NCBI GenBank assembly: GCA_030704615.1
Contig: CM060734.1
Coordinates: 54,514,042 to 54,578,041, forward strand
Length of the DNA: 64,000 bases
DNA from: Takakia lepidozioides
Lineage: Eukaryota > Streptophyta > Takakiopsida > Takakiales > Takakiaceae
Reading direction: 5' to 3'
Shown: in pieces, positions 1 through 13,200 of the stretch
Position numbering within the stretch: the stretch's first letter is position 1
Layout of the letters: the number at the start of each line of letters is the position of its first letter
Notes under the pieces: generated by a model
What the model was told of the DNA's origin: nothing
What the model saw: the letters and a program-made list of their open reading frames with translations, nothing else
Database searches by the model: none
Translations under genes and position numbers: made by a program

Positions 1-530
1 ACAGTCTTCTTTTTCTTAATTTATCAAGGACAAGGCGTACATGGCGGCCATGTTCTTCTTCATTCTGTGAAAATATCAAAATGTCGTCCAAATAGATGAC
101 TATAAAGTCATCTAAAAATTCTCAAAAGATGTCATTCATCATATGTTGGAAAATTATTGGAGCATTTGTAAGATCGAAATGCATAATACTATATTCAAAA
201 TGTCAATATCTTGTTCGAAAAGTTGTTTTCCATTCGTCTTCTTCTTTTATCCGTACAAGGTTATAAGCTCATCTTAAGTCAATTTTGATGAAAATCTTCG
301 CTTGTTCCAGTTGGTCGAGAAGCCCAAAAATCAGCGACAACGGATAACGATTCTTAATTTGACCTTGTTGAGACTGCGATAGTCTACACACATGCGTAAT
401 GATCCGTCCTTCTTTTTCACAAACAAGATAGGCGCCCCCGTAGGTGATTTTGAATGTCGGAAACATTTTTTTGGTGATGAATTTGTGGTGTCCAGCCGCA
501 CGGTTCCTACTGTGATTGGACATATTCATT
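1..530 (-). pseudogene. Ty3/gypsy reverse transcriptase fragment
   Basis: The minus strand reads through the central reverse transcriptase of a Ty3/gypsy polyprotein. From right to left it has the block ending KNRYPLSL, then LDQLEQAKIF-KIDLR, then the TNAP region, and the catalytic YLDD at 83-94 followed by [11 protein letters not shown]. Several in-frame stops interrupt it, so it is dead. The protease and the first part of RT are missing between this piece and the gag to its right, which indicates an internal deletion. The element continues off the left edge, so RNase H and integrase cannot be judged. The family call is secure. The copy is clearly different from the chromovirus at 48-55 kb. 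Confidence 0.85.
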
Positions 531-593
531 TTCCGACCTCCTCGTTTTGAACACTTGAGTTGCGCCCCGAGCTTTGAATCTACTCTTGTTAGG

Positions 594-1565
594 GCAGTTT
601 AATGATATGTGATATTCTTCTCCGCAATAGAGGCATAATCCATTCAAGCGCCATCTTTGTTTTTCTTGTGGCGTCAATGGCTTGAATCAGACAGCATCAA
701 TCTGCATATGATCACTATCGGATATCTGATGGATCATTGTGTTTGGTATCGTAGTAGCAGCGACATGATGCGTCGTCGACCATCCAGATCGCCTCTCTTG
801 ACGTCTTTTGAACAAACGATTATCGCATGCAATGACTTGGGTGATGAATTCACTCAGTGTGCTCACGTTTGGCATTGTCAGTAACAAATCTTTTACATCC
901 TCTTTTAGCCCACATTGAAATTGACTAATGAGGCTCTTCCCATTCCAGTCGAGGTCGCACAGAAGTTGTCGAAATTCGACAGCATAAACGGAAACATGAC
1001 GTGCTCCTTGTCGAAGATTTTGCATCTTTGTCTCTGCAACTTTCTTTATATTATTCTTTCCAAATATTACAATGAACTCGGACATGAATGCTTCAAAATT
1101 ATATAGTAAATGCAATTTTTTTTCTAATAGCGGTGCAAATCAAGACAGGGCAGTGCCTGATAGAAGGGTGCCCATGAATCCCACTTGAATACCTTCATCG
1201 GGGTAGCGTTGTGGATGTAGTTGTAGGAACAGTCGTAGTTGTAGGAACAGTCGTACTTGTTGAACAAAACCGCGAAATCTTGATCTCGTCCCATCAAATT
1301 TCTCGGACATCCTAATCTTTGGTTCTCTCGTAATCTGTTGAAGATGAACCATTGCAGTAGGAGCTGTTGTAGTAGGGACTCGTATGGTTGAAGATCCATA
1401 GTTCAACTCCTTTAAGTTTGAAATTTGTTGTTGCAAATTGTGGAGAACATTGTCAAGATTTTGAGACTGATCAACTTGTAATTGGGCTGTAGAGTTACGA
1501 AGTTCTTGCATCTGGAGCTGAAGACTCTGCAATGTGGCGACCATTTCCGCAAATGTGCCTTCCAT
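594..1565 (-). pseudogene. Ty3/gypsy gag (capsid and CCHC zinc knuckle) remnant
   Basis: Reading leftward from an ATG at 1563-1565, the first ~60 residues are a glutamine/leucine-rich coiled-coil-like stretch, followed by a retrotransposon gag capsid region (PKIRMSEKFDGTRSRFRGFVQQ). After a frame change near 1120 it continues with AVEFRQLLCDLDW and QFQCGLKEDVKDLLL, typical capsid helices. It ends with a zinc knuckle, C-X2-C-X4-H-X4-C, at 594-635. The reading frame breaks at least once and has a stop just before the knuckle. A short tandem duplication (VRLFLQLRLFLQL) is visible in the capsid. It belongs with the reverse transcriptase fragment to its left. Confidence 0.8.
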
Positions 1566-2340
1566 CTTAACTAACTAATGAACAAACTTCAGTCTCGCCA
1601 AACTGTCAAGGACGAGAACATGACTGAACACAAACAAGATATTAGACTAGAGGTACAAGACTAGACAAGAAGTCAAGGTCGGCGTGGCCGAATGCATGGT
1701 GGGTAAACATGAATCAAGATGATCTTTATAACAATGGACAAGAGTACAAGATACTGGAACTCGACTCGAATGCTAGAATGCTGGAAACTGGACTGGGGTA
1801 CCAGATACTGGAAACTGGACTAGAGTACTGGAAGTTGGACTGGAGTACTGGGACTGGGAACAAGAGTAGCTTGAACTTGTGTTGGCGAGACTAAAGAGTG
1901 TTCAGTCTCGTCTTCTATATATACTGGCTACTAGGAGGTTCCCTGAGAGGATACCAAAGGAGGTTTCTTGATGGAGAAGTTTCCTTAAACAAATGAGGTA
2001 TCTTGATGGAGAAGTTTCTTCCAAATGAAGCTTCCTGAGCAGTTTCCAAAGTTTGTTTCGGTAATTTGGTAAACTTCCGATAACTTGGTAACTAATGGTA
2101 ACTTACGATAAATCATGGTAGATCATGATAGATCACGGTAATTTTTGATAACATGGTAACTTGATAACTTCTGGTATTTACTCCTGATAAGTTCTTCTGG
2201 GCTATGTCCGTGAGATGAGGCCGCCGACCCCTGAAGCGGTGGGACCTTCTAGAAGGTTGCCCTAACACACGTCACTCCTAGAAACCACCACGCCTGATCC
2301 CAATCTAACCATGAACCATCTCCTATTTAATAGGTCTTAC
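1566..2340. repeat. 5' flank or LTR of the gag-RT remnant, with short tandem repeats
   Basis: This is the position where the minus-strand element's LTR should lie, but no TG...CA ends or primer-binding site could be fixed. At 1745-1865 there is an imperfect tandem run built on TACTGGAAACTGGACT. At 1965-2020 a CTTGATGGAGAAGTTTC unit occurs twice, about 34 bases apart. At 2040-2180 there is an AT-rich run of GGTAACTT/GATAACTT words. A TATATATAC string at about 1916 could be a promoter element on either strand. Confidence 0.4.
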
Positions 2341-3312
2341 TTTTCTACCCCCCACCCCCTCCCCCCCTTACATGTGTGAGAGAGAGAGAGGACTCCGGCC
2401 GTAGCCGACTACTCCTTACATGACAGTTATTAATTGAACTCCTGCTGTAGTTTACTATAACTCCCGCTTCATAATTCCTGGACCACTCTCTAATCCCTTC
2501 ACCCCCTTTCAAACCTGGGCCCCTTATGGAGGCCCATCCACTGTTTAAAGAATGTGTGAACAAGGCCGATAGCCCAAGTTCACTATGCTCGAAAACGGCG
2601 GAAAAAGGCCAGTCGGCTGCCCTTCACCGGCGTAAACAATATCAACCTTCCCCTCATAGCCCCTCAAATTTGTCATCTTACAAAGTTCGTAAGGCCGCGG
2701 GTTGAGAACGAAAAAAATCATCTCGGAGGCAATCGATTCACCTTTTCGACAAATTTTGATTGTGTGGCCTAAGGTGCGTCCTCCTGTCACGATGAAACTT
2801 CCCATCTGAGAAGGTAATGATTTTAACAAAGGGAATTTTATGTGGTTTTTTTTTTCGCAATCGCATAAGTGAATGGTTGAAAACAAGTGCATGAAATACA
2901 TGCAAGCCTCGCCCTTTTGTAATTATTCCAGATGAACACTGCTTCCACTTTCTGACCCAATGAAATACAACCTATTTCTCATATTTCATCCATCCATAAA
3001 CATGGATGAAATAGTATGGGTGGTAAGAATCAAAACCCTTTGACTAGTTCTGCCAGGGCCAAAAGAAATGTAATCATATTGTGAAGTTTTTCTTACCACA
3101 TTCCTTGGCACTGGTAACTTATGGATTTCACCAATATTTTCCTTGAAAAAGGCCCCAAAAAGAAAAACAAAAAATTGGGACCTGCTCCATATTATTAGGG
3201 TTCGGAGTTTTGTTGTGTGGAGAGGAGTGAAAAATTGAAGTGAAGAGGGAGAAGAAGAGGGAGTTGAGGGAGAGGGAGCAGGCCTTGCATTGCGAGGGAG
3301 TGGTAAGTAGGC
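2341..3312. other. Upstream region of XCT
   Basis: No convincing gene. A C-rich tract (2349-2368) and a short GA run (2374-2390) stand out. From about 3190 the sequence turns GA-rich (many GAAGAGGGAG words), as is common in plant 5' untranslated leaders, up to the XCT start codon. An open frame of 118 codons on the minus strand (2545-2901) resembles nothing I recognise and is left out. Confidence 0.4.
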
Positions 3313-6300
3313 ATGTCGGGCATGGGGGATGGATATGTGGGCACAGCCCAGGATGCTGCTCGAATCCGGAGGCTGGAAAAGCAAAGGGAGGTGGAGCGCA
3401 AGCGCATCCAAGATCTCAAGAAGAAGTCGGCTGAAGGCCAGGGTGGTCTTCTCCAATTTGGTGCTGGCACCTCTGAGGTCCTCTTCCGTGGATTTTATAT
3501 TTACCCATAAACTCAACTGTGCTTTCATGGGATCTGCGTCTCAGTACTACAGCTGTGACCAGGGTGGTCGTTGTTGAGGTCTTGCGCAAGTATGTTGATA
3601 AACGTGAATCATAGCTGGGAATCTGATTTTGTGTTGCAGATAGACTTCTCCGAGTTAGGATTGTAGGTGGGTTTACCATTCGTGTTCTTATTCACGATAA
3701 ATAAGATAAGTGCACGGTGGAAGAGGCAGATGCTGCAAAACGGAAATCAACATCACTTGCTATTATCAACTTGAGCATGAACCCTGAGAGTTTTGATTGC
3801 TCCAGGGACACTGGAGCGTCATCTTTAATGTTTTTTTTTTTTGGGTCCAGAGTACTGCAAGGAGCTCCAGGTAGTTGAAAGGAAGTAGTCATGCACTAGT
3901 TAGGCATCACCAGTGAACTATCACAACCGCCTGTAAGCAAGTGACTTCTCTTTTACTGCATCGGACTAGAATGTAACTTTGAACTGGGAATTTTTTTCCC
4001 AGCTGTGGCTGATATTTCCAAGGGTGAAGCCTGTGATAAGGTCAGGGTTTTTGCAAGAGAAATCATTTGGCTTAGGGCATTGTTGGGAATCATCTTTGGC
4101 GATTCCTGAGGGAAGTTCAGCAATCAATGGTAGTGATGATTTTACTCATTTGTGAAATTGTCTAAATACTTGCAGTTACTGGAGAGTGCATTCAAGAAGG
4201 AAACTGTGGGTCTTGTGACCCGAGAGCAATTTGTGGAGAAGGTATGAGTTTGTCCAACTTTTATCTGGTGGAGGATTTTTTAAGTTAGTTGATTGTTTCT
4301 GCACTGTCCTGGTATTGTTTCGCAAATGAGCTGGTTCTCTCATTTGAGGTCAATTGAGATTATTTCTCATATGAGCTACAAGAACTCTGATGCAAGAGGT
4401 ATGTGAACGTATTCACAGAGGGTGAACTTGCGTAGTAAAATTGAAGAGGAGGAGAAAGAGAAGCAGCAAAAGCTTGCCCAGGAGTATGCTTCTTCACCTT
4501 TTAACCTTCAGTACAAGTGAATTGTAGAATTATCCTGTTGGCTATTTTGTGTTCTTTTCGATTTGCTATTCCATTGAATTCTTAGATGTCTGCCAGACAT
4601 AATTTTGGTTGAGTATAGGGTTATTGTCATGGTATTTATGTGCAACAATATTGTGCCTCCACTACAGAGTGATGCTCACTACATGGCACCTTACATACAG
4701 CTCTCAAATTCTTTGTGTTTTTGGCAGAGTTCAATTAAAGGTTCCAGGACAGAAAGCTTTTTTTGAAGTGCACTTGTGAGTTACTCAATGATTTTGGTGT
4801 AGTCTGACGGTGATATGTTGGCATTGGCACAGAGAGGAAGAAAGGCATTTACAGAAACGCAAGAAGAGGAGAGCGAAAGGTCCCTCACGACTGTCCTTCG
4901 CTGATGAGGTTGACGGTGACGGTGGTGACACCGACGAGGAAGAAAGTGAAGCAGCTGGTATGAAATCTCTTTGATTTTCACACTGTAGGAGATAATGAAA
5001 ATGTACACAGATGTGGATTATGCTCTCAGTTCCCTGGGTTCCATGGTGCAAGTGGAATCAGTTCATTGGTGTTGACCAGGAGATTTTAGTCATGGTCATA
5101 GAACTTTGGGGCATATCTCAGTCATGACTGGTTGGTGGATCTGAACCCAAGAAAGTTGATATTCTGCCAGACACCATCTACTAGAAAGTATTTTTATGTT
5201 GTGTTCTTACGTAGAATGGCTGTTTGAGCTGAAAGGGTGGCCCTGTTGTTGGATTTGGGTTTAATTTGTTTTCTTTGAATTCAGTGGTGTAATATGACCC
5301 CAGTTCTCCTCTTCCAATGACTGGATGGGGAATGTTTCAGCTGGGGTTCTGCATCTGCAGTAGAGCTGTTTTTAAGCCATCTCCTTCTCCTAGTTGCAGA
5401 GAGACAAAGGGAGGAAGCAAGAAAGCAGCAAAAGCTTGGAAAATTTGGGAAGAACCCAGCAGTTGAAACCAGCTTCTTACCTGACAGGTATGATGCATGG
5501 GCTTCCTTTTATACTTGGCCATATCGTGTATTTGATGACGTCTAGATGTGGTTCTCATGTAATTTGCAAAATAAAGGAAAAATTGAAGTAGGATTGTGAA
5601 CTCTCAAAGGTGGGCTTAATTGTAGGTTGTTAGAGTGAACCTGACCAGTTGCCAGTTGACATGGCATTTTGCGTTATGGTCAGAAGCAGCTCTTGTAACC
5701 TGGGTAAAACACTGGTTGAAGGACGAAGATTTTATTGTCATACATGTGAGGTAGTGAGAATGTACTGCTCCATAAAATTTTGTCCGTGCCTGAAGAAACT
5801 CGAGTTGAACAGATGGATACATGTTGCATTATAATATGGATTGATCAAGAAGGACTCCTGTCTTTCGTAAATCTAAACATGCTGTGTTAAGGGAGTGGAG
5901 GGTGTTACTCCAGAGAGCGTGAGGCTGAGGAGCAAGCTGAGCGCGAGCGTCTTCGCAAGCAATGGCTCAGAGAGCAAGAGCGCATTCGCAGTAAGTTTAC
6001 TTTCCATTTTGTTTTTTCTACTAGTCAGGCATTAGCTCTCAAGAGGCAGTGAGAGGTAATGCACATCTGACTGTTCCCTGTGATTGTCAGCTGTGTCTAT
6101 GATTGGGTTACCGTCTCTCTGGCATATCAACCCCTGGGGCTATTGGTATGATTTGTATGCACCAGGTTTTTAACTTGGCCTGAAATACACCTAGGAATGG
6201 CCAGAGACTATGACAATCTGGCTGCATATTTATGGGGAGCTGCACTCTTCCCACAACAAACTGAAACAATCTGCTCACTAATCATTGGAATGTACTGCAG

Positions 6301-8788
6301 ATGAACCGCTGGAGATTACGTACAGTTACTGGGATGGTGCAGGTCATCGACGGGTGATTCAGGTGCTCTCTCCCTTCCTTACCTTCTGTGAAGTGGTTCA
6401 ATGTTTCCTCCTTAAATCCTCAAAGCTGTCCTCTGCCTGACAACTTCTTGTTGCCCATGCACAAGAAGCTAGAGCTGTGGATAGTATTGAGAACATCATT
6501 ACAAGGGAAAAGTAAATAGCAGTCAACCATCTGTGGAATGACCAGTCCAATCACTGCAAGATGTACACATGGCCTTCAAGCAAGAGACTGGTCTTTTTCT
6601 CTCATAGCTGACTTCTCAACCATTAGGTTGGGACTTCTTCTAGAAGATTATTGGTTGAAGGTCGAACCATTCGAGACCATTTTGTACCACTGGTTTGTGA
6701 GCTTCAAGGCTATAACACCAGAGCTGGTGGTTAGCAAGTTCACTTCAGATTTGAAGTTTCTTGTCCTTGGTCTTCAGGTGCGCAAGGGAGACTCCATAGC
6801 AGAGTTCCTGCGGGCAGTGCAGCAGCAACTAGCATCTGAATTTCGGGAAATTCGCACAGCTTCAGTGGAAAATTTGCTTTACGTCAAGGAGGATCTTATC
6901 ATCCCCCATGTGAGCTACAGTGATCTATTCTCTCTCTATAGCTCTCTCTGACTCTCTCTTGTTTTCTTCTGTATCCAAAGTGGGTGCACGGTCTAGAACG
7001 TTTACAGCTACTGGATTATACAATGTGTAGCTTTTTTTCTCCCCCAATCTTTCTGTGTTGACGGGATGCTGATGTTTGGCATGTGGGATTGTGGACATCC
7101 AGCAACATAGCTTCTATGAGCTTATCATCAACAAGGCAAGGGGGAAAAGTGGCCCAGTAAGTGAAGACGGATCGGACCTGCAGTTTAATTGTGTTATCAG
7201 TAGTCTGACCAGCTTCCCTCAAACTATCGTTAAATAATTTTGATTGCAACTTTTGGGATTACTCTGTTCAGACACTGGCATAGGTGAACAGTAGGCATGC
7301 ATGTGTCCAGTTTCATGAGGTGAAAAAATTATGACTCAGGAGGGCTTCTTTTACTGGGACTCCAGCATTCTGTGGAAATTCGTATAAGAGCAAATCTGTA
7401 ACCAGAGCAACCAAATTGTTGGTTTTATGATGGGCATAGTGAGTCCTATGATTTCCATTCTAGCAACTGCCAGGGAGGGTCACCTTCGGCTTCTTTAGTC
7501 ATTAGTCATGAGTATGGCTCGAAGTCAGTTAACCATGGTTATTTGATGAGGAAAGAAAGCCTCCAGATTAGAGCCCCAATGTTCCGGCTATAAATTGGAC
7601 TATTTGCTGATATCTGTCTAAAGCATGTTGTGAGCATGTTAGTGTGTTCACTATGGGGTAACATCGTGGTTTCATGGTTTGTGCAAGTCCTCGCCGTATG
7701 TCATCTGTGCATGGATGTTGTTTTGCAATCAGGGATGTCTGATCATGACTGCTTTTACTGAAGGAGAGTGTATATGCAGCTTTTCCACTTTGATGTGCAC
7801 GAGGATATTCGAACCATTGCGGATGCAACTATTGAGAAGGACGAGGTACTTCTAGGTCACCACATCCAGTCTTTTCCATGTACAGCCTTCGGGGATCTTG
7901 CTTGGTGACAAGTCGTGAACTTACCAGTTAGGTGGTTGTCCGTCTAGAAGATTAAGGTCTATCAAATTGTAAGAACCACCAGAAGTGAACAGTAGCCATA
8001 AGACAGGTTGTGGGTTCATCTAAGGACCTAAGGTGCAGTACGTGACACATATCGGTACTTATTATTAGATCATTGGTAAAACACATAGAATCATGAATTT
8101 GTTTTCGTGATGAATCTTATAACGTGACCAATTTAGACATTGGTCTCTTTTATGCACTGTGCAGTCGCATGCTGGCAAAGTTGTAGAAAGACATTGGTAT
8201 GAGAAAAACAAACACATTTTTCCAGCTTCAAGATGGGAGGTACTCATTCACCATCTATTTCTCTGCATTGCGGCATAAGCTGCAAGTTATAAACTAGGCA
8301 TTCCTTGTGGCTGGATGTACCTCTTGAGATGTTATACTTTGCCCATTCACCAAATGCCAAATCTTTTTACATGTGAAGGATGTTCTTCTAGGTGTGGTTT
8401 TTTCATGGCATCGGGGTGTTATTTGCAAGTGTAGCTTGATGCAAGCTTGATGCAATTGGTGGTGGAGCCTCTATCACAGCCCTGCAGAACTATCTTCTTT
8501 TCTAGACACAACAGACTATGTATGAATAGATGCAGTAGTGCTCAATGCTAACAGTTTTGTACTCCTACGGCTTGGTGAATTGCCGAGCAGTTTTGTACTT
8601 TGGTAAGATACATAATTATAGGACCTCGGACATTTTTTACCATTGACCTCATGCCCTACTAAACATTACAGGGTAGGAAGAGAAAAAAATTCTGCAGGCA
8701 CTGAAATAATAATCATGATTGGATGAACCTGTGGCAGATCTATGATCCAACAAAGAAGTGGGAACGCTACACAATTCATGGTGATTAA
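3313..8788 (+). CDS. XCT: XAP5 CIRCADIAN TIMEKEEPER (XAP5/FAM50 family nuclear protein)
   Basis: Twelve exons join to about 341 residues, close to the Arabidopsis protein (about 337). Exons: 3313-3477, 4176-4241, 4419-4483, 4833-4957, 5400-5487, about 5914-5990, 6301-6362, 6778-6909, 7103-7156, 7780-7845, 8165-8239, 8738-8788; all introns are GT-AG. The start is [20 protein letters not shown], the conserved N-terminus of the family. Next come a charged coiled coil, a basic patch (KRKKRRAKG) followed by an acidic stretch, and the XAP5 domain from about residue 195 ([17 protein letters not shown]) to the terminal [11 protein letters not shown]. Family knowledge: XAP5 proteins are nuclear; in plants XCT affects clock period, light responses, splicing and Dicer-like gene expression. 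No coding lesion was found. It lies 1.5 kb upstream of the ORP gene on the same strand. Confidence 0.95.
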
Positions 8789-10272
8789 GTCATTCCAATA
8801 TGCTAGAAGTAATGTCTTTGGAGGAAGCTACTGGTTTGATCCATCCATTAGCATGCCGACTGTCAAGGAGATTTTTGACTAGTCTAAGGTTGAGTTGAAG
8901 CACTTTTTCTGTCATTGAGATTCTGAATTGCCACGGCTGCCTTTGTGGAAATCATTTGAGTTTTAGAATCGCGCCGCACGAGTGGAAATTTTGGGTTAAG
9001 GAGTTTTGTAACCCTTTTGGATAATAGCATTGTGGGTGTAATGGGCACAAGCTGGGGCTCTGACTGTGTTGTAGTTACCTGGAGGGGATATTTCTCTAAA
9101 CCTTTCTGCACATGCCCAAATAAGAGTTATTCTGGTTAATAGTTAGCTGTCTGCCTGCACCAAAATGTGGTGTACTCAGTGTGAAGCTTCCCTCTGAGTG
9201 AGTCTGCAAGTCTGAAGCTGAGTGTGAGTCTGAACCTTCAGTTAGCTGGAGTTGTGTAGGCTTGACACAATGGTTTACATCCTGGGGTGAATTGATTACC
9301 ACATAAAACTTTGATATTTGTGGGCAAGCTGCAGAACTTTTGGGTTGGGTTCATCGTAGAGAGGGAAGGTAGTCTGTTCTTGTGAGGCTGATTGCATCAT
9401 CTGTAAAGGTAGTTTTTACCACCGGAGCTGATGACCGTCGCCCCCTTTCAGCTGTGGTCTCATTGTTATTGCCATACTAAAAAGTGAAATACCAAGAAGC
9501 AGGCCACTACTGGTATTGGAAACAGCCATAAAATTCATAGTATTGGAATCATATTCTTGCAGTTTGCATGCACACCTATAGAGTACATCACCCACATCAA
9601 GCTACCAAACTTTCATATAAGCTGCTAAACTCACTCTAAAGCATCAATGCAGGGTGCACTATGATTTGATGCATGGGAAAACGAGGTTGAAGAACAGCTT
9701 TGGCACAGCTTCCTTGGCTTCATTGTGTTAACGTTGTAGAGCAGTTTCCAAGGGGGGTTCGCGGAACTTTGTCGGTAGTACAGCCCTCCCCTGCTGAAGA
9801 TAGATTATGGAGTGCATGATGGCATGCCCATACGTTTGCCTTGGCCAGGCATTAAGCGGTGGCGGCTGTTTCTGCTGTTGGGTTCCAGGAAATCCCTCGC
9901 ATTTACTACAGAGTTTGTCTTGCAAAGCAGGTCATCTTAACACCCAGTCAAAGTCCACGGCTACACCAGTTCTGGATGTTTCGGGGCCTTGAATGGAGCT
10001 TAGTGAGATCTGCTTCTTTGTCGCCGCGGAGTATGTTGATGAGAATCTAGATAAGTATGTGGAGAGATCTGTCCGTGAATCACTCCTTGAGTTGCTGTGA
10101 AACTGTCACCAATGGAACTGTCACCTTTTGCGAAGTGGGCTCAGTGAACAGTGATAGGATCGCTGAGGAAGGGCCGGAACGGATAGGACTAGAGGAGGTT
10201 GTGGAGGGCCTGTTTGTACAAGGAGCTGCAAGGAGCACGAAATTCGGATCTCGTGCATCTTGTTAGGTGAAT
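8789..10272. other. XCT-ORP intergenic region
   Basis: It should hold the XCT 3' untranslated region and the ORP promoter and leader. Short open frames occur (for example 10057-10266), but none shows a recognisable domain. No repeat or RNA gene was seen. Confidence 0.5.
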
Positions 10273-13200
10273 ATGAATCATGGAAATAAAGGACGCGGTT
10301 TCTACGCTTCGATCACGTCCAGCTTTTCTATCTTCGGGAGTGCTGTGCATAACAAGGTGAACAGGTGCTGAATCTGATCGTACTCTCCTCGTTTTTGTGC
10401 AATTGTTGCATGAAGGAAAGGTCTTGTGTCACTGCCGGCTCCGACAGCTATGCCTTCAACCGGGTGTCCTTAGAGTTCAGGAGTGTGCTCAAAATCTGTA
10501 CTGTATGTCTCCTCGCATCTGCGCGAGTCCTATCTCCACACTTGATCCCCGAACATTTGGGTTTGATATGGAGGGAGGTTCCATAGACCATCGGACAGTC
10601 GATGTGCAAAACATGAATATTTTGTTTCAAATTAATATCTGAACATCACTTGAAGTGTATCTGCGATGGGATGTGGACATGATCTCCTGGTTGGCTAGAT
10701 TTTGTCTCATTGGCATGTATGTGAGAAGTTCACCCTTCATAAACGAGCTTGTATTTCCACACTGTACTTATCTGATATCGCATCCTAACAGAGAATCATA
10801 GAAGGACACTGAGGCCTTGGATAATTCTCGAACTCCCCAAGTATGTGACTGTATATAAGCGAACCATACGGGTGATAAGTAATATTTCATCCTTTTTTGG
10901 TTTGTGTCATTTGCCGGTTTCAACAAGGCTGATGGGATGTTCTATCTGTGCCACACCCTTGTCTTCCTTTATGTCTTAGTGGCTGTTAGCTGCTGGGTAC
11001 TCGCACCTAGGTCAGTTTACTGCACTTTCAGGCCCGCATGTTTCCCTAAGGCTCTAACTACTACTCGTCAATTCCAAGTTTCAAATGAAATGAATGGATT
11101 TTGGCACATTCTCCGGTGAGATACGTCCGCAAGTTACAGGTCGTGTTAGTGTGTGGTTCCTTGGGATTGCTAATGGAATAAAGTTCTGGAAGGCCATGTT
11201 CTTAACTCAATGTTGTATGGATCCCTTGGCTTTGTCAGCAGCATTATGTTTGCCTCCTGGAATGAAAGAGGCTGCAGTAGTCTCATGGGGACCTCTTAGG
11301 CGGTGGCTGAATACATGTTCATTTAGTGAGCTACACCTTATAGACACTATCCTTTTTTACTTGCCAAACCCATCCCCACCTGTCCCTCTCTTTCTCTCTC
11401 TTGGCCTTCTGAGTTTACTGTTTGTTTCAACCTGTCAGCAAGCACATACACTCCTACTTATATTATACAAACTTTGAAACATATGAGAGAATGAAGCTGA
11501 TTGGACAGAAGATGCTTGTTGCAGTTTACTTGGGTACCAAGGGTTGGAGGTAGTGAACCCAGAGGGTGGCCAAGAGGATGCCGAAGAGGAGGCCATCAGA
11601 GGGAGGTTTAAGCAGGAGGTCAGCTTCTTACATACACCTTATTTTTTAATTATGAACAATTTGCAGGCAATGATTATTGCTTTGTGACACATCACCCAAC
11701 AGAGAGGCCCCTCTGAAATCCAGGTTGGAGTCTTGTTTGGATGGGGGAGGCTCATAGTTATTGCATTCAGTGAAAATTCGTCATGGTTGGTACCCATGGC
11801 TGCTCTTTGGTCTGAAATTTCTTGGGACTGACTTGTAAAAGTATGCCAGAACAGAATCACAGGAAGCTAACACTGATGGATTCTGACATCGTTAGACTTC
11901 GCAAAGGCATCTTAGCTTACAGGCACTGCTTAGGGTTCTCGACTACCAAGAGAAAGAATTTCTGTTGGACGTTTATGTGCTCCTCAGGTAGCCAGGGTGG
12001 ACGAATACTGAATTGGTAGCCAAGCTTGCATTTAGAACTGTCTCAGCAAAGCAAGGCTTTTAGTTGTGAGAGGTGCAAGTGCTTGGGCCTGCATAGACAT
12101 GCACTGAAACTGTTCCCCTGCCTTCTCTGAAGACTCTAAAGAGCAATGTTACCTATCTGTTTGGTGGGATCACCCGGATCAGGATCAGGAAAGCTATTGG
12201 AAGATGATGCGTAAGTACATTGGATCGGATGTAACCTCAATGGTGACCCTCCCTGTGCTCATATTTGAGCCCATGACTATGCTCCAGAAAATGGCAGAGG
12301 TATGTGACTTGTGCACAGATTGCCTTTTGGTTGTTAAGGAAGAGGTGAGGGACATATGCCAAAAAATACAGAGTGACTTTTGTCAGCAGAAGAGCTAGAG
12401 ACTACAATCATGACTATAAAAGAATGTGATAATCTGTGTTTGCAGTTGATGGAGTATTCATATCTTCTTGACATGGCTGATGAGTCTCCAGATCCATATT
12501 TGAAAATGGTCTATGCTTGTAAGTCTCTGCCTTTGTAGGCCATGAGTTGTGAAGGCTTTCATATTTGGTACTTATATATAAAAGCGTCTTTCTATTATTG
12601 TGCGTTGAAGCACCTGTGTAACATGTACATTCACTTTACTAGTTTCATTAAGACCTTTTGAGCATGGAGACCTTTTGACATGATTTTATGGACGAAGTTA
12701 TGGTTGGGAAAAGTAGTAGGACTTCCTTACCAATCCAACTGTCATCACCATTTAAGAGACTAGTTCAGCACCACATGTTTTAAGCATGAGGTTGAACCAC
12801 AATTAGGCTATAGATTCAGCTCCTCTATGTTGATGTGGCTGTGGCAGCAACGTGGGCCTTGTCAGTATACTATGCTTATCAACGGACTTGGAAGGCATTC
12901 AACCCAATCCTAGGCGAGACATATGAAATGACAAACCACAATGGCATTACGTTCATCGCTGAGCAGGTCAGATCTGGAATGCTGCAGACAGTAGATGACA
13001 CTCTTGTAGAATCTTGTATACAAGAACATTTTATGCTGCTGGTTAGATCAAGTTTTACTTGTGACTATCCAGCTTTATGGACCCAAAACCCTTTATGATA
13101 TGAAATGCTTGACGTTGAAATGTATACCATTCTGACAGTCCAATTGACCAGCTCAAAATTCTAGTCAAGTTTTACCTTGGTAGATCTGAAATTGGATTTA

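Noticed and set aside
2545-2901. 118-codon minus-strand open frame
   Set aside because: No domain, no similarity I recognise, and it lies in the XCT upstream region; likely chance.
2986-3528. 180-codon minus-strand open frame over XCT exon 1
   Set aside because: Antisense shadow of the GA-rich leader and exon 1 of XCT.
6538-6951. Separate 137-codon plus-strand gene
   Set aside because: It is intron 7 read through into XCT exon 8 (6778-6909); only the exon part is coding.
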